DNA from: Haoranjiania flava
GTDB lineage: Bacteria; Bacteroidota; Bacteroidia; Chitinophagales; Chitinophagaceae
Direction: 5' to 3'
Assembly: GCF_025631005.1 (NCBI RefSeq)
Contig: NZ_JAOTPL010000003.1
Coordinates: forward strand, 124,001-188,000
Length of the DNA: 64,000 nt
In this document: positions 46,390 through 54,741 of the stretch, piece after piece
How the letters are laid out: every line of letters starts with the position of its first letter
Numbering within the stretch: position 1 is the stretch's first letter
The notes under the pieces: generated by a model
Database searches by the model: none
What the model was told of the DNA's origin: nothing
The model's input: the letters and a program-made list of their open reading frames with translations, nothing else
Position numbers and translations under genes: made by a program

Positions 46390-47160
46390 TTAGAATGTAT
46401 TGTTCACGCTGTCTATATTCACCTTCCAGGCATGGATGCCCGTGCCGTTTTTAAAGCCTACCAGGTATAAAGTGTAATACTTGTTGGCGCTGAAATATTT
46501 TTTAGTTGTTTCATACTGGCGGCTGGAGTCGTTGCCATCAAAAAATCCGAATTTATAATTACCTTCTTCCAGCTTCTCAAAGCTTGCGTATTGTGTACGT
46601 ACACTGATGTCGTTGAAAGACCTGCGGGTAAAGTTGTTCTGTATGGTGCTGTCAAATAAATTGCTTGTGCCGCGCTCCCTGTATGTTTTTAGAAACAGTT
46701 GAGTTGGTGTGGTGGCATCGCTGCTTTGCTTGGGAGAAAAATGCAGGAAGCGTATATAGAATGTATCTTTTATTTGCTGGCGTTTGGTGTCGTTGACCAA
46801 AGAAAGTTTAAATCCTTTAATGTTCCCGGCTGTACTTGCACTGTCAGGTATCACGTAAAAAGAATACCTGAGATCGCTCTGGATAAGCTGTTTTGCAAGA
46901 ATAGATTTATTGCTTTTTGTATCCACAAGCGACATATTATAAAAACCGGGGAAAGCGTATCCATAAGGCGTTACACTATCGAAAGGAATATTTGCAGCCA
47001 GTGCTTCATCATTTCCCAACAGCGAATATGTCTGCTCAGGTACAGTATTTATCAATCGTAATCTGGCCGGCGCCGGTATGGAATTGTCTTCCGATACAAG
47101 GCAGCCGGTATTAGCCAGAGCAATACCAAACAGCACTATCATCACAATTCCGTATTTCAT
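46390..47160 (-). CDS. DUF4397-like lipoprotein
   Basis: A 256-residue lipoprotein; signal peptide ends LANTGC (Cys20). The mature part begins with PARLRLINTVPEQTYSLLGND, then GFYNMSLVDTKSNKSILAK and YIRFLHFSPKQSSDATT. These beta-rich motifs with RLINTVP and RFLHFSP resemble DUF4397 proteins. The gene is 33 bases upstream of the aminotransferase gene on the same strand, but the functions are probably unrelated. No enzymatic residues are recognisable. Confidence 0.7.
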   Translation of the reverse strand: MKYGIVMIVLFGIALANTGCLVSEDNSIPAPARLRLINTVPEQTYSLLGNDEALAANIPFDSVTPYGYAFPGFYNMSLVDTKSNKSILAKQLIQSDLRYSFYVIPDSASTAGNIKGFKLSLVNDTKRQQIKDTFYIRFLHFSPKQSSDATTPTQLFLKTYRERGTSNLFDSTIQNNFTRRSFNDISVRTQYASFEKLEEGNYKFGFFDGNDSSRQYETTKKYFSANKYYTLYLVGFKNGTGIHAWKVNIDSVNNTF

Positions 47161-47491
47161 CGGTGAATATTTTTATTTACAACATTTATTTCCATGTAAA
47201 TTTTATGCGCAATATCCATAGTTTTTCTTGCAAATACAAACATTCCGGTCCGTTGACCGGATATGAAATTGCGGGTAAATTTACAAGAACATCCCATAAA
47301 ACGCTTTCAGTCAAAGATAAGCATAAACGAAACTTGCACGTATATTTTTAGTGCTAAAATCAAATAAATCCTGCAAAAAGTATGGGCTATTAGTTTTATT
47401 TTTGTGCAATCTGCCAAACATCCCGCCTTTGGAAAATTCAGACTGATAAATCTGATAATTGCCCGGGAGTTACTAAATATATAATCTAACT
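47161..47491. other. Intergenic region upstream of pyrF
   Basis: About 330 bases between divergent genes. It contains a short palindrome GGTCCGTTGACC (47250-47261) and a candidate -7 box at 47397-47404. Nothing else was recognised. Confidence 0.35.
47397..47404 (+). promoter_or_regulatory. Candidate promoter -7 box TATTTTTG of pyrF
   Basis: A TAnnTTTG match 87 bases upstream of the pyrF ATG; the longer leader and absent -33 TTG lower confidence. Confidence 0.35.
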
Positions 47492-48301
47492 ATGAGTATT
47501 AAATCCCTTATTGATCATATCAAACAAAAACAATCTTATCTCTGTGTAGGCCTGGATACTGATGATCAGAAAATACCATTGCATCTGCGTTCTCAAAAAG
47601 ACGCGGTACTCGCATTCAATAAAGCTGTTATAGACGCTACCTTGGATCATTGCGTAAGCTACAAGATCAACACAGCTTTTTATGAGTCTATGGGGATCAG
47701 GGGCTGGGAGATCATGCAGGAAACTTTAGAGCACATTCCGGACACACATTTTGTGATTGCAGATGCCAAGCGTGGTGATATAGGAAACACTTCGGCACAA
47801 TATGCCAAAACTTTCTTTGAAGCTTACGGCTTTGATGCTGTAACCGTGGCGCCTTACATGGGAGAAGACAGCATACGCCCATTTTTAGAGTATACAGATA
47901 AAGTGACCATTGTTCTAGGGCTGACTTCAAATAAAGGAGCAGAAGATTTTGAGCTGCAAAGGTTGCAGTCGGGAGAGTTTGTTTATGAGCGGGTTTTAAA
48001 AACTGTCTCCGGCTGGGGTACGCCCCAAAACCTGATGTTTGTGGCCGGCGCTACTCAGGCTAAAGAACTGGTAAATATCCGGCGTATAGTTCCTGATCAT
48101 TTCTTGCTGGTACCCGGCGTTGGCGCGCAGGGCGGAAGTTTGCAGGAAGTGGCTGCCTATGGCAGCAATAAAGATATTGGTTTATTGGTAAATGCCAGCC
48201 GTGCTGTGATTTACGCTTCTCAGGCCGAAGATTTTTCGCAAGCCGCAGCTAAAGCTGCTCGCAGCTATCACGATGAAATGCGCGCACTGATGCGTAGCTA
48301 A
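47492..48301 (+). CDS. pyrF: Orotidine 5'-phosphate decarboxylase (type 2)
   Basis: A 269-residue cytosolic enzyme converting OMP to UMP, the last step of UMP synthesis. Signatures: SYLCVGLDTDDQKIP, AFNKAVIDATLDHCVSYKINTAFYE and the catalytic VIADAKRGDIGNTSAQYAKTFF (Asp-x-Lys-x2-Asp network). C-terminal FLLVPGVGAQGGSLQEV binds phosphate. The longer length and DAKRGDIGNT motif are those of the type 2 subfamily. No other pyr gene is adjacent. Confidence 0.97.
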   Translation: MSIKSLIDHIKQKQSYLCVGLDTDDQKIPLHLRSQKDAVLAFNKAVIDATLDHCVSYKINTAFYESMGIRGWEIMQETLEHIPDTHFVIADAKRGDIGNTSAQYAKTFFEAYGFDAVTVAPYMGEDSIRPFLEYTDKVTIVLGLTSNKGAEDFELQRLQSGEFVYERVLKTVSGWGTPQNLMFVAGATQAKELVNIRRIVPDHFLLVPGVGAQGGSLQEVAAYGSNKDIGLLVNASRAVIYASQAEDFSQAAAKAARSYHDEMRALMRS

Positions 48302-49585
48302 GGGTGGGTATGGTGTGATGCTATGTTTTTATCATGTAAGGAAGTATCGTCCTTGCGATAGCAGGAACATTGCGGGGTGGTTAGCTGAGGGGTAAGAATA
48401 TCTGCGGTTTAATATCTCCGTTTCGAAAAATTCATAGTGGATATGATTTCCGGCGCGCTAAATATTTTGAGTACTTCACCCAATGAATACGCAGAGCTCG
48501 GCCGCAAAAGCTGAAAGTGCAGGGTTGCTTTCACTAAGAACTATAGCAAAAGTGGTATTCCTTTTTGTTTTATTTGGGGCTTTGCCAGGCACTTTGTGGT
48601 AAGATTGACAACAATGCACACAAGGTTTTTCATAAGGAGTAGGTTTGCACAAGCGGAGGCTTGCGCCATGGGTGAGTGCTGATACCGTCACTGCGATACG
48701 CAGCGCAGCGAAGTAGAAGCAGTCTTTTAATTTTGGATTTTGTGAATAGTGTTTATGATGTATGTTTTCTGTTGCGTTTTCTTGCCGTGTAGGTTTTCCT
48801 GACATCGAAGAATCTTCTTTCTTTGCGTTTCTCTCTTTTGCAGCCTTAGCGTGAAAATGAAAATATTGTTCTTTTTGCCATTGCCGCAAAAAGAACCAAA
48901 AAGGTCTGTCCCGCGTGAAGGTGAGCTGCGCGCATAAGCTCTGGCCCGGAATCAATTTGCACTTCAGGGACAATTGATTCGCCGCAGACAATCAAAAAAT
49001 AAAAACTTCTTTCGGGCGAATCAATCACCTTCCGTGCATTGCTTTCGCTCACTGACAGGCAGGCGTCAGTTCAGGCAGTCTTTTGTGAAACTTGCGTATT
49101 CTTTGTGACATTGTATTAAATTTAAAAACAATGCGCACAGGGTTTTTCATAAGGAGTAGGTTTGGCACAAGCGGACGCTTGCGCCATGGGTGAGATTGAC
49201 AACAAAGCACATAAGCCAGCTTTGGCAGAAGCGGATGCTTGCGCCATGGGTCAACAATGCACACAAGGCAGGTTTGGCACAAGCGGATGCTTGCGCCATG
49301 GGTGAGTACTGATACCGTCGCTGCGATACGCAGCGCAGCGAAGTAAAAGCAGTCTTTTAATTTTGGATTTTGTGAATGGTGTTTATGATGTATGTTTTCT
49401 GTTGCGTTTCCTTGCCGTGTAGGTTTTCCTGACAAGGTTGGCGCCGCGTCCGGTTTTTTCACCTGACAATGTTCTATTCTTTGCGCGCTACGACTTTGAG
49501 AGATTTACAACTACTCCCGCTCCTCGAGGAGTGAGCAGGGTGAGGTGTTTGACGCAAAAAGACTTTAATAAATTATCTTTGCAGA
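48302..49585. repeat. 1.28 kb non-coding region with a long direct repeat and four copies of one hairpin
   Basis: Two copies of an about 190 bp repeat lie at 48608-48804 and 49252-49434; they share ACCGTCnCTGCGATACGCAGC, GAAGTAnAAGCAGTCTTTTAAT and the end TGCCGTGTAGGTTTTCC. A hairpin module with stem CAAGC/GCTTG inside GGC/GCC occurs at 48647-48667, 49164-49185, 49224-49245 and 49276-49297, each followed by ATGGGT. Between the copies (48840-49080) is another GC-richer tract. Open frames here are repeat-derived; no gene is called. A CTCCTCGAGGAG palindrome lies near 49520. Confidence 0.8.
49574..49581 (+). promoter_or_regulatory. Promoter -7 box TATCTTTG immediately before map
   Basis: TATCTTTG ends 4 bases before the map ATG at 49586, predicting a leaderless or near-leaderless mRNA. 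Confidence 0.5.
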
Positions 49586-50389
49586 ATGATCCATTATAAG
49601 ACCAATGAACAGGTTGCCATCATGCAGCAGAATGCTACCACCATCAGCAGGATACTTGCACATGTAGCATCTGTACTAAAGCCCGGCATGACCACCCTGC
49701 AAATAGATGAGCTGTGCAAAAAAATGATTTTAGATGAAGGCGGTACTCCCACTTTTTATAAGTACAACGGGTATCCGTACAATGTATGCGCCTCCGTAAA
49801 CGATGTAGTTGTGCACGGCTTTCCAAACAATACAGCGTTAAAAGACGGCGATATTCTTTCGCTGGACCTGGGCATTACCAGGAACAATTATGTAGGCGAG
49901 CATGCTTACACATTTATCATTGGCGAAGTGCCGCCAGAAGTTTTACAACTGGTAAAAGTTACCAAAGAAAGCCTCTATAAAGGCATAGAAAAAGCCATTG
50001 TAGGCAACTACGTGGGCGATATTGCTTTTGCTATACAGGAGCATACCGAGCGCAGGCACGGTTACGGCGTAGTGCGTGAGTTGGTAGGCCACGGCCTTGG
50101 TAAAAATATGCATGAAGATCCGCATGTACCCAATTACGGTAAACGCGGCAGCGGTAAAAAACTAAAAGAAAATCTTACCATTGCTATAGAGCCAATGATC
50201 AACCTTGGGAAAAAAGACGTTTTTACCGATAAGGACGGCTGGACTGTAAAAACCAAAGACGGGTTGCCGTCAGCTCACTTCGAACACAATGTGTGTGTAA
50301 AAAAGGGGAAAGCGCTGATACTTTCAGATTTTTCCATCATTGAAGAACAGGAAAAGAAGAACCTCAACCTGAACACAAGCTATTTTTAA
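49586..50389 (+). CDS. map: Methionine aminopeptidase type I
   Basis: A 267-residue cytosolic metallopeptidase removing N-terminal Met. Metal and substrate residues are visible in NDVVVHGFPNNTALKDGDILSLDLGITRNNYVGEHAYTF (one Asp pair member is seen; the second position of the usual DxxxxD reads Glu in GEHA). Also GHGLGKNMHEDPHVPNYG (His) and IAIEPMINLG (Glu). C-terminal SAHFEHNVCVKKGKALILS supplies the last Glu. Length is typical. The apparent Asp-to-Glu change in the second carboxylate should be checked by alignment. Confidence 0.93.
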   Translation: MIHYKTNEQVAIMQQNATTISRILAHVASVLKPGMTTLQIDELCKKMILDEGGTPTFYKYNGYPYNVCASVNDVVVHGFPNNTALKDGDILSLDLGITRNNYVGEHAYTFIIGEVPPEVLQLVKVTKESLYKGIEKAIVGNYVGDIAFAIQEHTERRHGYGVVRELVGHGLGKNMHEDPHVPNYGKRGSGKKLKENLTIAIEPMINLGKKDVFTDKDGWTVKTKDGLPSAHFEHNVCVKKGKALILSDFSIIEEQEKKNLNLNTSYF

Positions 50390-50415
50390 TTATGTTGATT
50401 TTCAGGTTTGTTATT

Positions 50416-50585
50416 AACTCATAAAACACCTAATTGTTGAATTATAATATCCTTAAACTCAAAAATCATCTAAAACTTGAGTTTTTATGCTGACAAAACT
50501 CAAAAAAGACACAAAACTTGAGTTTTGAATTGTTGAAAACTCAAAAAAATACCTAAATTTGAGTTTTAAAGTAGTCGTAACTCAA
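50416..50585 (+). promoter_or_regulatory. Tandem operator array upstream of fic
   Basis: Four inverted repeats of the form AACTCAA-N14-TTGAGTT begin at 50416 (degenerate: AACTCAT/TTGAATT), 50456, 50497 and 50538, with a fifth left arm alone at 50579. Arms are always 21 bases apart, start to start, and sites recur every 40-41 bases (about four helical turns). Site four (50538-50565) lies across the fic promoter. This looks like a binding array for a dimeric regulator, possibly the winged-helix tail of the Fic protein itself. Confidence 0.75.
50554..50561 (+). promoter_or_regulatory. Promoter of fic, -7 box TAAATTTG
   Basis: TAAATTTG with TTG at 50533-50535, spacing 18, an excellent match to TTG-N17-19-TAnnTTTG. 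The right arm of the fourth operator site overlaps the box. Confidence 0.65.
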
Positions 50586-50597
50586 ATTTTTGTTTAA

Positions 50598-51725
50598 ATG
50601 ATAGATTTTGATCCCGGGAATTACCTAAGTCATGGTAGTTATAAGAGTTTTCAGCCATCTTTCATAAACAGGCAGTGGCTGTTATCTGATATGGAAATCC
50701 AAAAATTGTTGTCTCTTGCAGATCGGCATCTGGGCAGGTTGGATATGTATAGCGAATACATCCCCAATATTGATTTATTTATCTCAATGCACATTCGCAA
50801 AGAGGCAACGCAAAGTAGTAAGATAGAAGGTACGCAAACTAATATTGAGGATGTGCTTCTTAGTAAAGAAGAGATAGACCCGGAAAGAAGAGATGACTGG
50901 CAGGAAGTAAATAATTATATTGAGGCAATTAATGCAGCAATCGATAAAATAAAAGACCTCCCATTTTCGTCCAGGCTTATACGTAACACACATAAGATAT
51001 TACTCACTGGTGTACGCGGATATCATAAGATGCCGGGAGAATTCAGAACAAGTCAAAACTGGATAGGAGGAGCTACCATTAATGATGCGGTTTTTGTGCC
51101 GCCTGTACATACAAGTATACAGGAGTTGATGAGTGACCTGGAGCATTTCGCCCATAACGATGAAATATTTTTACCTGAACTTTTGAAAATTGCATTAATT
51201 CATTACCAGTTTGAAACAATTCATCCTTTTCTGGATGGTAATGGCAGAATTGGCAGGCTCATTATTATACTTTACCTGTTACAGAAAAATATTTTAAAAA
51301 AACCCGTATTGTATTTATCAGATTTTTTTGAAAGAAACAGGTTGCTGTATTATGATAACCTGAATCGTGTAAGAACACATGGGGACTTAAAACAGTGGTT
51401 TAAATTTTTCCTGGTGGGAGTGATAGAAACGGCCAAGACAGGCATAGAGACATTCGATAACATCTTAAAACTAAAGCAGGATGCCGAGAATAAAATCCGT
51501 TTAAAAAGCAGGAGGGCAAAACACTTGCTGATGTTAATGCATCATCTGTATCAAACCCCATTAATCTCCGCAGCAAAAGCGATGGAAATAACAGGTGTAT
51601 CGCAAAATACATCTTACCGGCTATTGGAAGAGTTGCAAATGTTAGACATCATTAATGAAGTCACAGGCACGAAAAAGAATAAAATGTATATGTACCAGGA
51701 TTACATCGCTCTCTTTAAAAAATAA
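50598..51725 (+). CDS. Fic family protein with C-terminal winged helix
   Basis: A 375-residue protein. The N-terminal Fic/DOC_N-type part carries the inhibitory helix motif S73-SKI-E77-G78 (SxxxEG), placing it in the class with the inhibitor in the same chain. The Fic core has HPFLDGNGRIGRL at 209-221, with catalytic His209. The C-terminal about 85 residues (KHLLMLMHHLYQTPLISAAKAMEITGVSQNTSYRLLEELQ) form a winged helix-turn-helix. It should AMPylate (or de-AMPylate) a target protein; the target is unknown. The upstream operator array suggests autoregulation by the winged helix. The next gene starts 3 bases after its stop. Confidence 0.94.
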   Translation: MIDFDPGNYLSHGSYKSFQPSFINRQWLLSDMEIQKLLSLADRHLGRLDMYSEYIPNIDLFISMHIRKEATQSSKIEGTQTNIEDVLLSKEEIDPERRDDWQEVNNYIEAINAAIDKIKDLPFSSRLIRNTHKILLTGVRGYHKMPGEFRTSQNWIGGATINDAVFVPPVHTSIQELMSDLEHFAHNDEIFLPELLKIALIHYQFETIHPFLDGNGRIGRLIIILYLLQKNILKKPVLYLSDFFERNRLLYYDNLNRVRTHGDLKQWFKFFLVGVIETAKTGIETFDNILKLKQDAENKIRLKSRRAKHLLMLMHHLYQTPLISAAKAMEITGVSQNTSYRLLEELQMLDIINEVTGTKKNKMYMYQDYIALFKK

Positions 51726-51728
51726 TCT

Positions 51729-52955
51729 ATGCAGCAGCTTGTTATCATCGGCGGAGGGGCAGCGGGCATTTTTTGCGCGGTAAATGCAGCACGCCTTGCG
51801 CCGCATTTGAAAGTGATGGTATTAGAGAAAAGCTCAAAGCTGTTGGCTAAGGTAAAAGTGAGTGGTGGCGGGCGCTGCAACGTTACCCACAATGAGTTTG
51901 ACGTGAATGAACTGATTAAAAAATATCCGCGCGGTAAAAATTTCCTCAAAAAAGAATTGTTTCAATTTACACCCAAAGATACTGTTGAATGGTTTGAAAG
52001 CCGTGGCGTAAACATACACGCTGAAGCAGATGGCAGGATGTTTCCTGCAAGCAATTCATCGCAGACAATCATTGATTGTCTTTTAGCCGAAGCCAATAAG
52101 CATCACGTAGAAATACGCATGAATACAGGGGTTTCAGCCATTGAAAAAGAAAGCGGGCGGTTCCTGTTGCATACCCATGCAGGTGTGTTAAAGGCAGATT
52201 ATGTAGTAATTGCCTGTGGCGGTTTTCCCAAAGCCGAACAGTTTGACTGGATCAGGAACTTGCAGCATACCATTGAACCGCCGGCGCCAAGTTTATTTAC
52301 ATTCAATGCTGTTGACAATGAAATAAAAAAGTTAATGGGCGTAAGCGCCACAAATGTGGAAGTAAAAATTGCCGGGACAAAGTTAAAAGAAAAAGGCCCG
52401 GTGCTGATCACACACTGGGGCTTCAGCGGCCCGGCTGTCTTAAGGTTATCTGCCTGGGGCGCCAGGGCGCTCGCTGAAAAAGCATATTCTTTTTCCATAC
52501 AAATCAACTGGAGCGGCAAATACAACGAAAATACATTGCGGGAAGAATGGAATGATTTCAGGAACAGATATGCTGTACAAAAGACAGGCAACAAAAATCC
52601 GTTTGAACTGCCGCAGCGCCTGTGGCACTATTTATTGCAAAGAGCTGCCATCAATCCGGCTACAGTGTGGAATGCACTCTCTTCTACTCAACAAAACAAG
52701 CTGATACAAATGCTCACCAGCGATACGTATGCTATAAAAGGAAAAACTACTTTTAAAGAAGAGTTTGTAACCTGCGGCGGCATTGCGTTGCAGGAGATCA
52801 GTCCGCAAACTATGGAAAGCAGGCTGCATAATCATTTATTCTTGGCAGGAGAGATCATGGACGTGGACGGCATTACCGGCGGCTTTAATTTTCAGCATGC
52901 CTGGGCAAGCGGCATCATTGCAGCAAGAAACATCGCTGAACGCTGCACCGCATAA
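51729..52955 (+). CDS. FAD/NAD(P)-binding oxidoreductase of the HI0933/YhiN family
   Basis: A 408-residue flavoprotein. N-terminal FAD-binding motif VIIGGGAAGIFCAVNAARL, then KVKVSGGGRCNVTHNEFD and FFES-equivalent FESRGVNIHAEADGRMFPASN. Also YVVIACGGFPKAEQFDW, THWGFSGPAVLRLSAW and the C-terminal GEIMDVDGITGGFNFQHAWASGIIAA. These are diagnostic of the HI0933-like (BaiN-type) family, whose physiological substrate is generally unknown. It follows fic by 3 bases and may be co-transcribed. Confidence 0.93.
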   Translation: MQQLVIIGGGAAGIFCAVNAARLAPHLKVMVLEKSSKLLAKVKVSGGGRCNVTHNEFDVNELIKKYPRGKNFLKKELFQFTPKDTVEWFESRGVNIHAEADGRMFPASNSSQTIIDCLLAEANKHHVEIRMNTGVSAIEKESGRFLLHTHAGVLKADYVVIACGGFPKAEQFDWIRNLQHTIEPPAPSLFTFNAVDNEIKKLMGVSATNVEVKIAGTKLKEKGPVLITHWGFSGPAVLRLSAWGARALAEKAYSFSIQINWSGKYNENTLREEWNDFRNRYAVQKTGNKNPFELPQRLWHYLLQRAAINPATVWNALSSTQQNKLIQMLTSDTYAIKGKTTFKEEFVTCGGIALQEISPQTMESRLHNHLFLAGEIMDVDGITGGFNFQHAWASGIIAARNIAERCTA

Positions 52956-53013
52956 AACCACAGCCTAACCATAAGGTTGTTTCTGTTGAGGCTGTCAAAA
53001 GCCCCGGAATCCT

Positions 53014-53021
53014 TACATTTG
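53014..53021 (+). promoter_or_regulatory. Promoter -7 box TACATTTG of hemL
   Basis: A TAnnTTTG match 25 bases before the hemL ATG. Confidence 0.5.
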
Positions 53022-53046
53022 CATACATAAAAAAATATCTGCGATC

Positions 53047-54342
53047 ATGTACGAGTATACTTCAAGCAAATCATTATTTGAAAGAGCGCAACAGAGCATT
53101 CCCGGTGGTGTAAATTCGCCGGTCCGCGCCTTTAAAAGTGTAGGCGGCACGCCTTTATTTATTGAAAAAGCTGAGGGTGCATACCTTTACGATGCAGACG
53201 GCAACCGGTATGTAGATTACATAGCTTCCTGGGGGCCTATGATACTCGGCCATGCTTACAGGCCGGTAATTGAGGCAATCAAAAAACAGGCAGAAAAGTC
53301 TACCTCTTTTGGTGCGCCAACAGCGCTGGAAGTAGAAATGGCAGAGCTCATCAGGTCCATGACACCGAATATAGACCAGGTGAGGATGGTAAACAGCGGC
53401 ACGGAGGCCTGCATGTCTGCTATCCGTCTGGCCAGAGGCTATACCGGCAAAAATAAATTCATCAAGTTTGAAGGGTGCTACCACGGCCATGCAGATATGT
53501 TCCTGGTAAAGGCAGGCAGCGGCGTGGCAACTTTTGGCATTCAGGAAGTGCCGGGCGTAACCAAAGGCGCATCCCAGGATACGTTGGTAGCGCCCTACAA
53601 TGACCTGGAAGCGGTGAAGCAGCTGGTAGCAGACCACAAAAATGAAATTGCTGCCATCATCATAGAGCCTGTTGCAGGAAACATGGGCTGTGTATTGCCT
53701 GAAAAAGGTTTCCTGGAAGGTTTGCGTAAAGTCTGTACGCAGGAAAATATGGTGCTGATACTGGATGAAGTAATGACGGGCTTCCGGCTCGCAAAAGGCG
53801 GTGCACAGGAAAAACTGAAAATTGATGCCGACCTGGTGACCTACGGAAAGGTTATCGGCGCAGGCTTGCCCGTTGGCGCATTTGCCGGCAGGCGTGAGAT
53901 TATGCAGCATATTTCTCCTGTGGGCAATGTATACCAGGCAGGTACATTGAGCGGCAATCCGCTCGCCATGAGCGCAGGCATGGCCTTGCTGAAGGAGCTC
54001 AATGCGCATCCGGAACATTACTCAGAACTGGAGGCAAAAACAACCTATTTGCGTACCGGCCTGGAAAAAGTTTTGGCCGGAATGGGCATTGACCATAAGA
54101 TCAACCATTTAGGGAGTATGATCACGGTGTTTTTCTCAAAAGCGCCGGTTACTGACTTTGCTTCTGCCGCCGCTGCCTGCGGTGAAACCTTTAAGAAGTT
54201 TTTCCACGGCTTGTTGAAGCGGGGCGTGTACCTGCCCCCATCGGCATTTGAAAGCTGGTTCCTGAACAATGCGCTCACCTACGATGACCTGGATTTTACA
54301 ATAAACGCTGCTGCGGAAACCTGCAGGGAAATCTTAAATTAA
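53047..54342 (+). CDS. hemL: Glutamate-1-semialdehyde 2,1-aminomutase
   Basis: A 431-residue PLP enzyme making 5-aminolevulinate in the C5 tetrapyrrole pathway. Signatures: RAQQSIPGGVNSPVRAFKSVGGTPLF, MVNSGTEACMSAIRLARGYTGKNKFIKFEGCYHGHAD, VLILDEVMTGFRLAKGGAQ and the Schiff-base Lys in LVTYGKVIGAGLPVGAFAGR. C-terminal GVYLPPSAFESWFLN is also diagnostic. Complete and of normal length; no other hem gene is nearby. Confidence 0.98.
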   Translation: MYEYTSSKSLFERAQQSIPGGVNSPVRAFKSVGGTPLFIEKAEGAYLYDADGNRYVDYIASWGPMILGHAYRPVIEAIKKQAEKSTSFGAPTALEVEMAELIRSMTPNIDQVRMVNSGTEACMSAIRLARGYTGKNKFIKFEGCYHGHADMFLVKAGSGVATFGIQEVPGVTKGASQDTLVAPYNDLEAVKQLVADHKNEIAAIIIEPVAGNMGCVLPEKGFLEGLRKVCTQENMVLILDEVMTGFRLAKGGAQEKLKIDADLVTYGKVIGAGLPVGAFAGRREIMQHISPVGNVYQAGTLSGNPLAMSAGMALLKELNAHPEHYSELEAKTTYLRTGLEKVLAGMGIDHKINHLGSMITVFFSKAPVTDFASAAAACGETFKKFFHGLLKRGVYLPPSAFESWFLNNALTYDDLDFTINAAAETCREILN

Positions 54343-54443
54343 CGATTAAATAAGAAGAATTGATGTGGAAAACAATAAGTTTTTTGATCTTAATACTGAA
54401 ATATTGAATTTTTATTTATCTTACACCTCTTTAATTTTTTAGG

Positions 54444-54689
54444 ATGGACAATCGTGATCTAAGGGAAAGGAATAGGAAGAGTTATATAAAAATGCGGCAG
54501 GTAAAGGATTTTACCATGTCTGTCATTATCTTGCTGATAGGCTTGCTGATGTTTTTTGGTAATAAGATCAATGCATTGAAACCTATTATGGAGAATAAAG
54601 ACCCATTGCTACTTAATATATTCGGCGGATTGTGCTTGTTGTACGGCGGTTTCAGGCTGTACCGCACCATTACTCAAAAAGATTATTAA
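54444..54689 (+). CDS. Small two-helix membrane protein
   Basis: An 81-residue protein with two hydrophobic helices (about 24-44 FTMSVIILLIGLLMFFGNKI and about 54-74 LLLNIFGGLCLLYGGFRLY) and a charged, basic N-terminus. No known family recognised. It precedes the PstS-like lipoprotein by 52 bases and may belong to the same transcription unit; similar small membrane genes accompany ExbB/ExbD-PstS-TPR clusters in this phylum (recollection, not verified). Confidence 0.7.
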   Translation: MDNRDLRERNRKSYIKMRQVKDFTMSVIILLIGLLMFFGNKINALKPIMENKDPLLLNIFGGLCLLYGGFRLYRTITQKDY

Positions 54690-54741
54690 GAAATCATCCA
54701 TTGTTAAATAAAATTTAATTAGTAGTCAAATTATTGAAAAA

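Noticed and set aside
48476..49462. Several open reading frames of 68-171 codons on the minus strand
   Set aside because: They lie wholly in duplicated repeat DNA, repeat each other's translation and show no domain, signal peptide or start context.
50416..50585. CRISPR-like regular repeats
   Set aside because: Repeats are inverted pairs with AT-rich non-unique spacers and no cas genes; the phase and promoter overlap fit an operator array.
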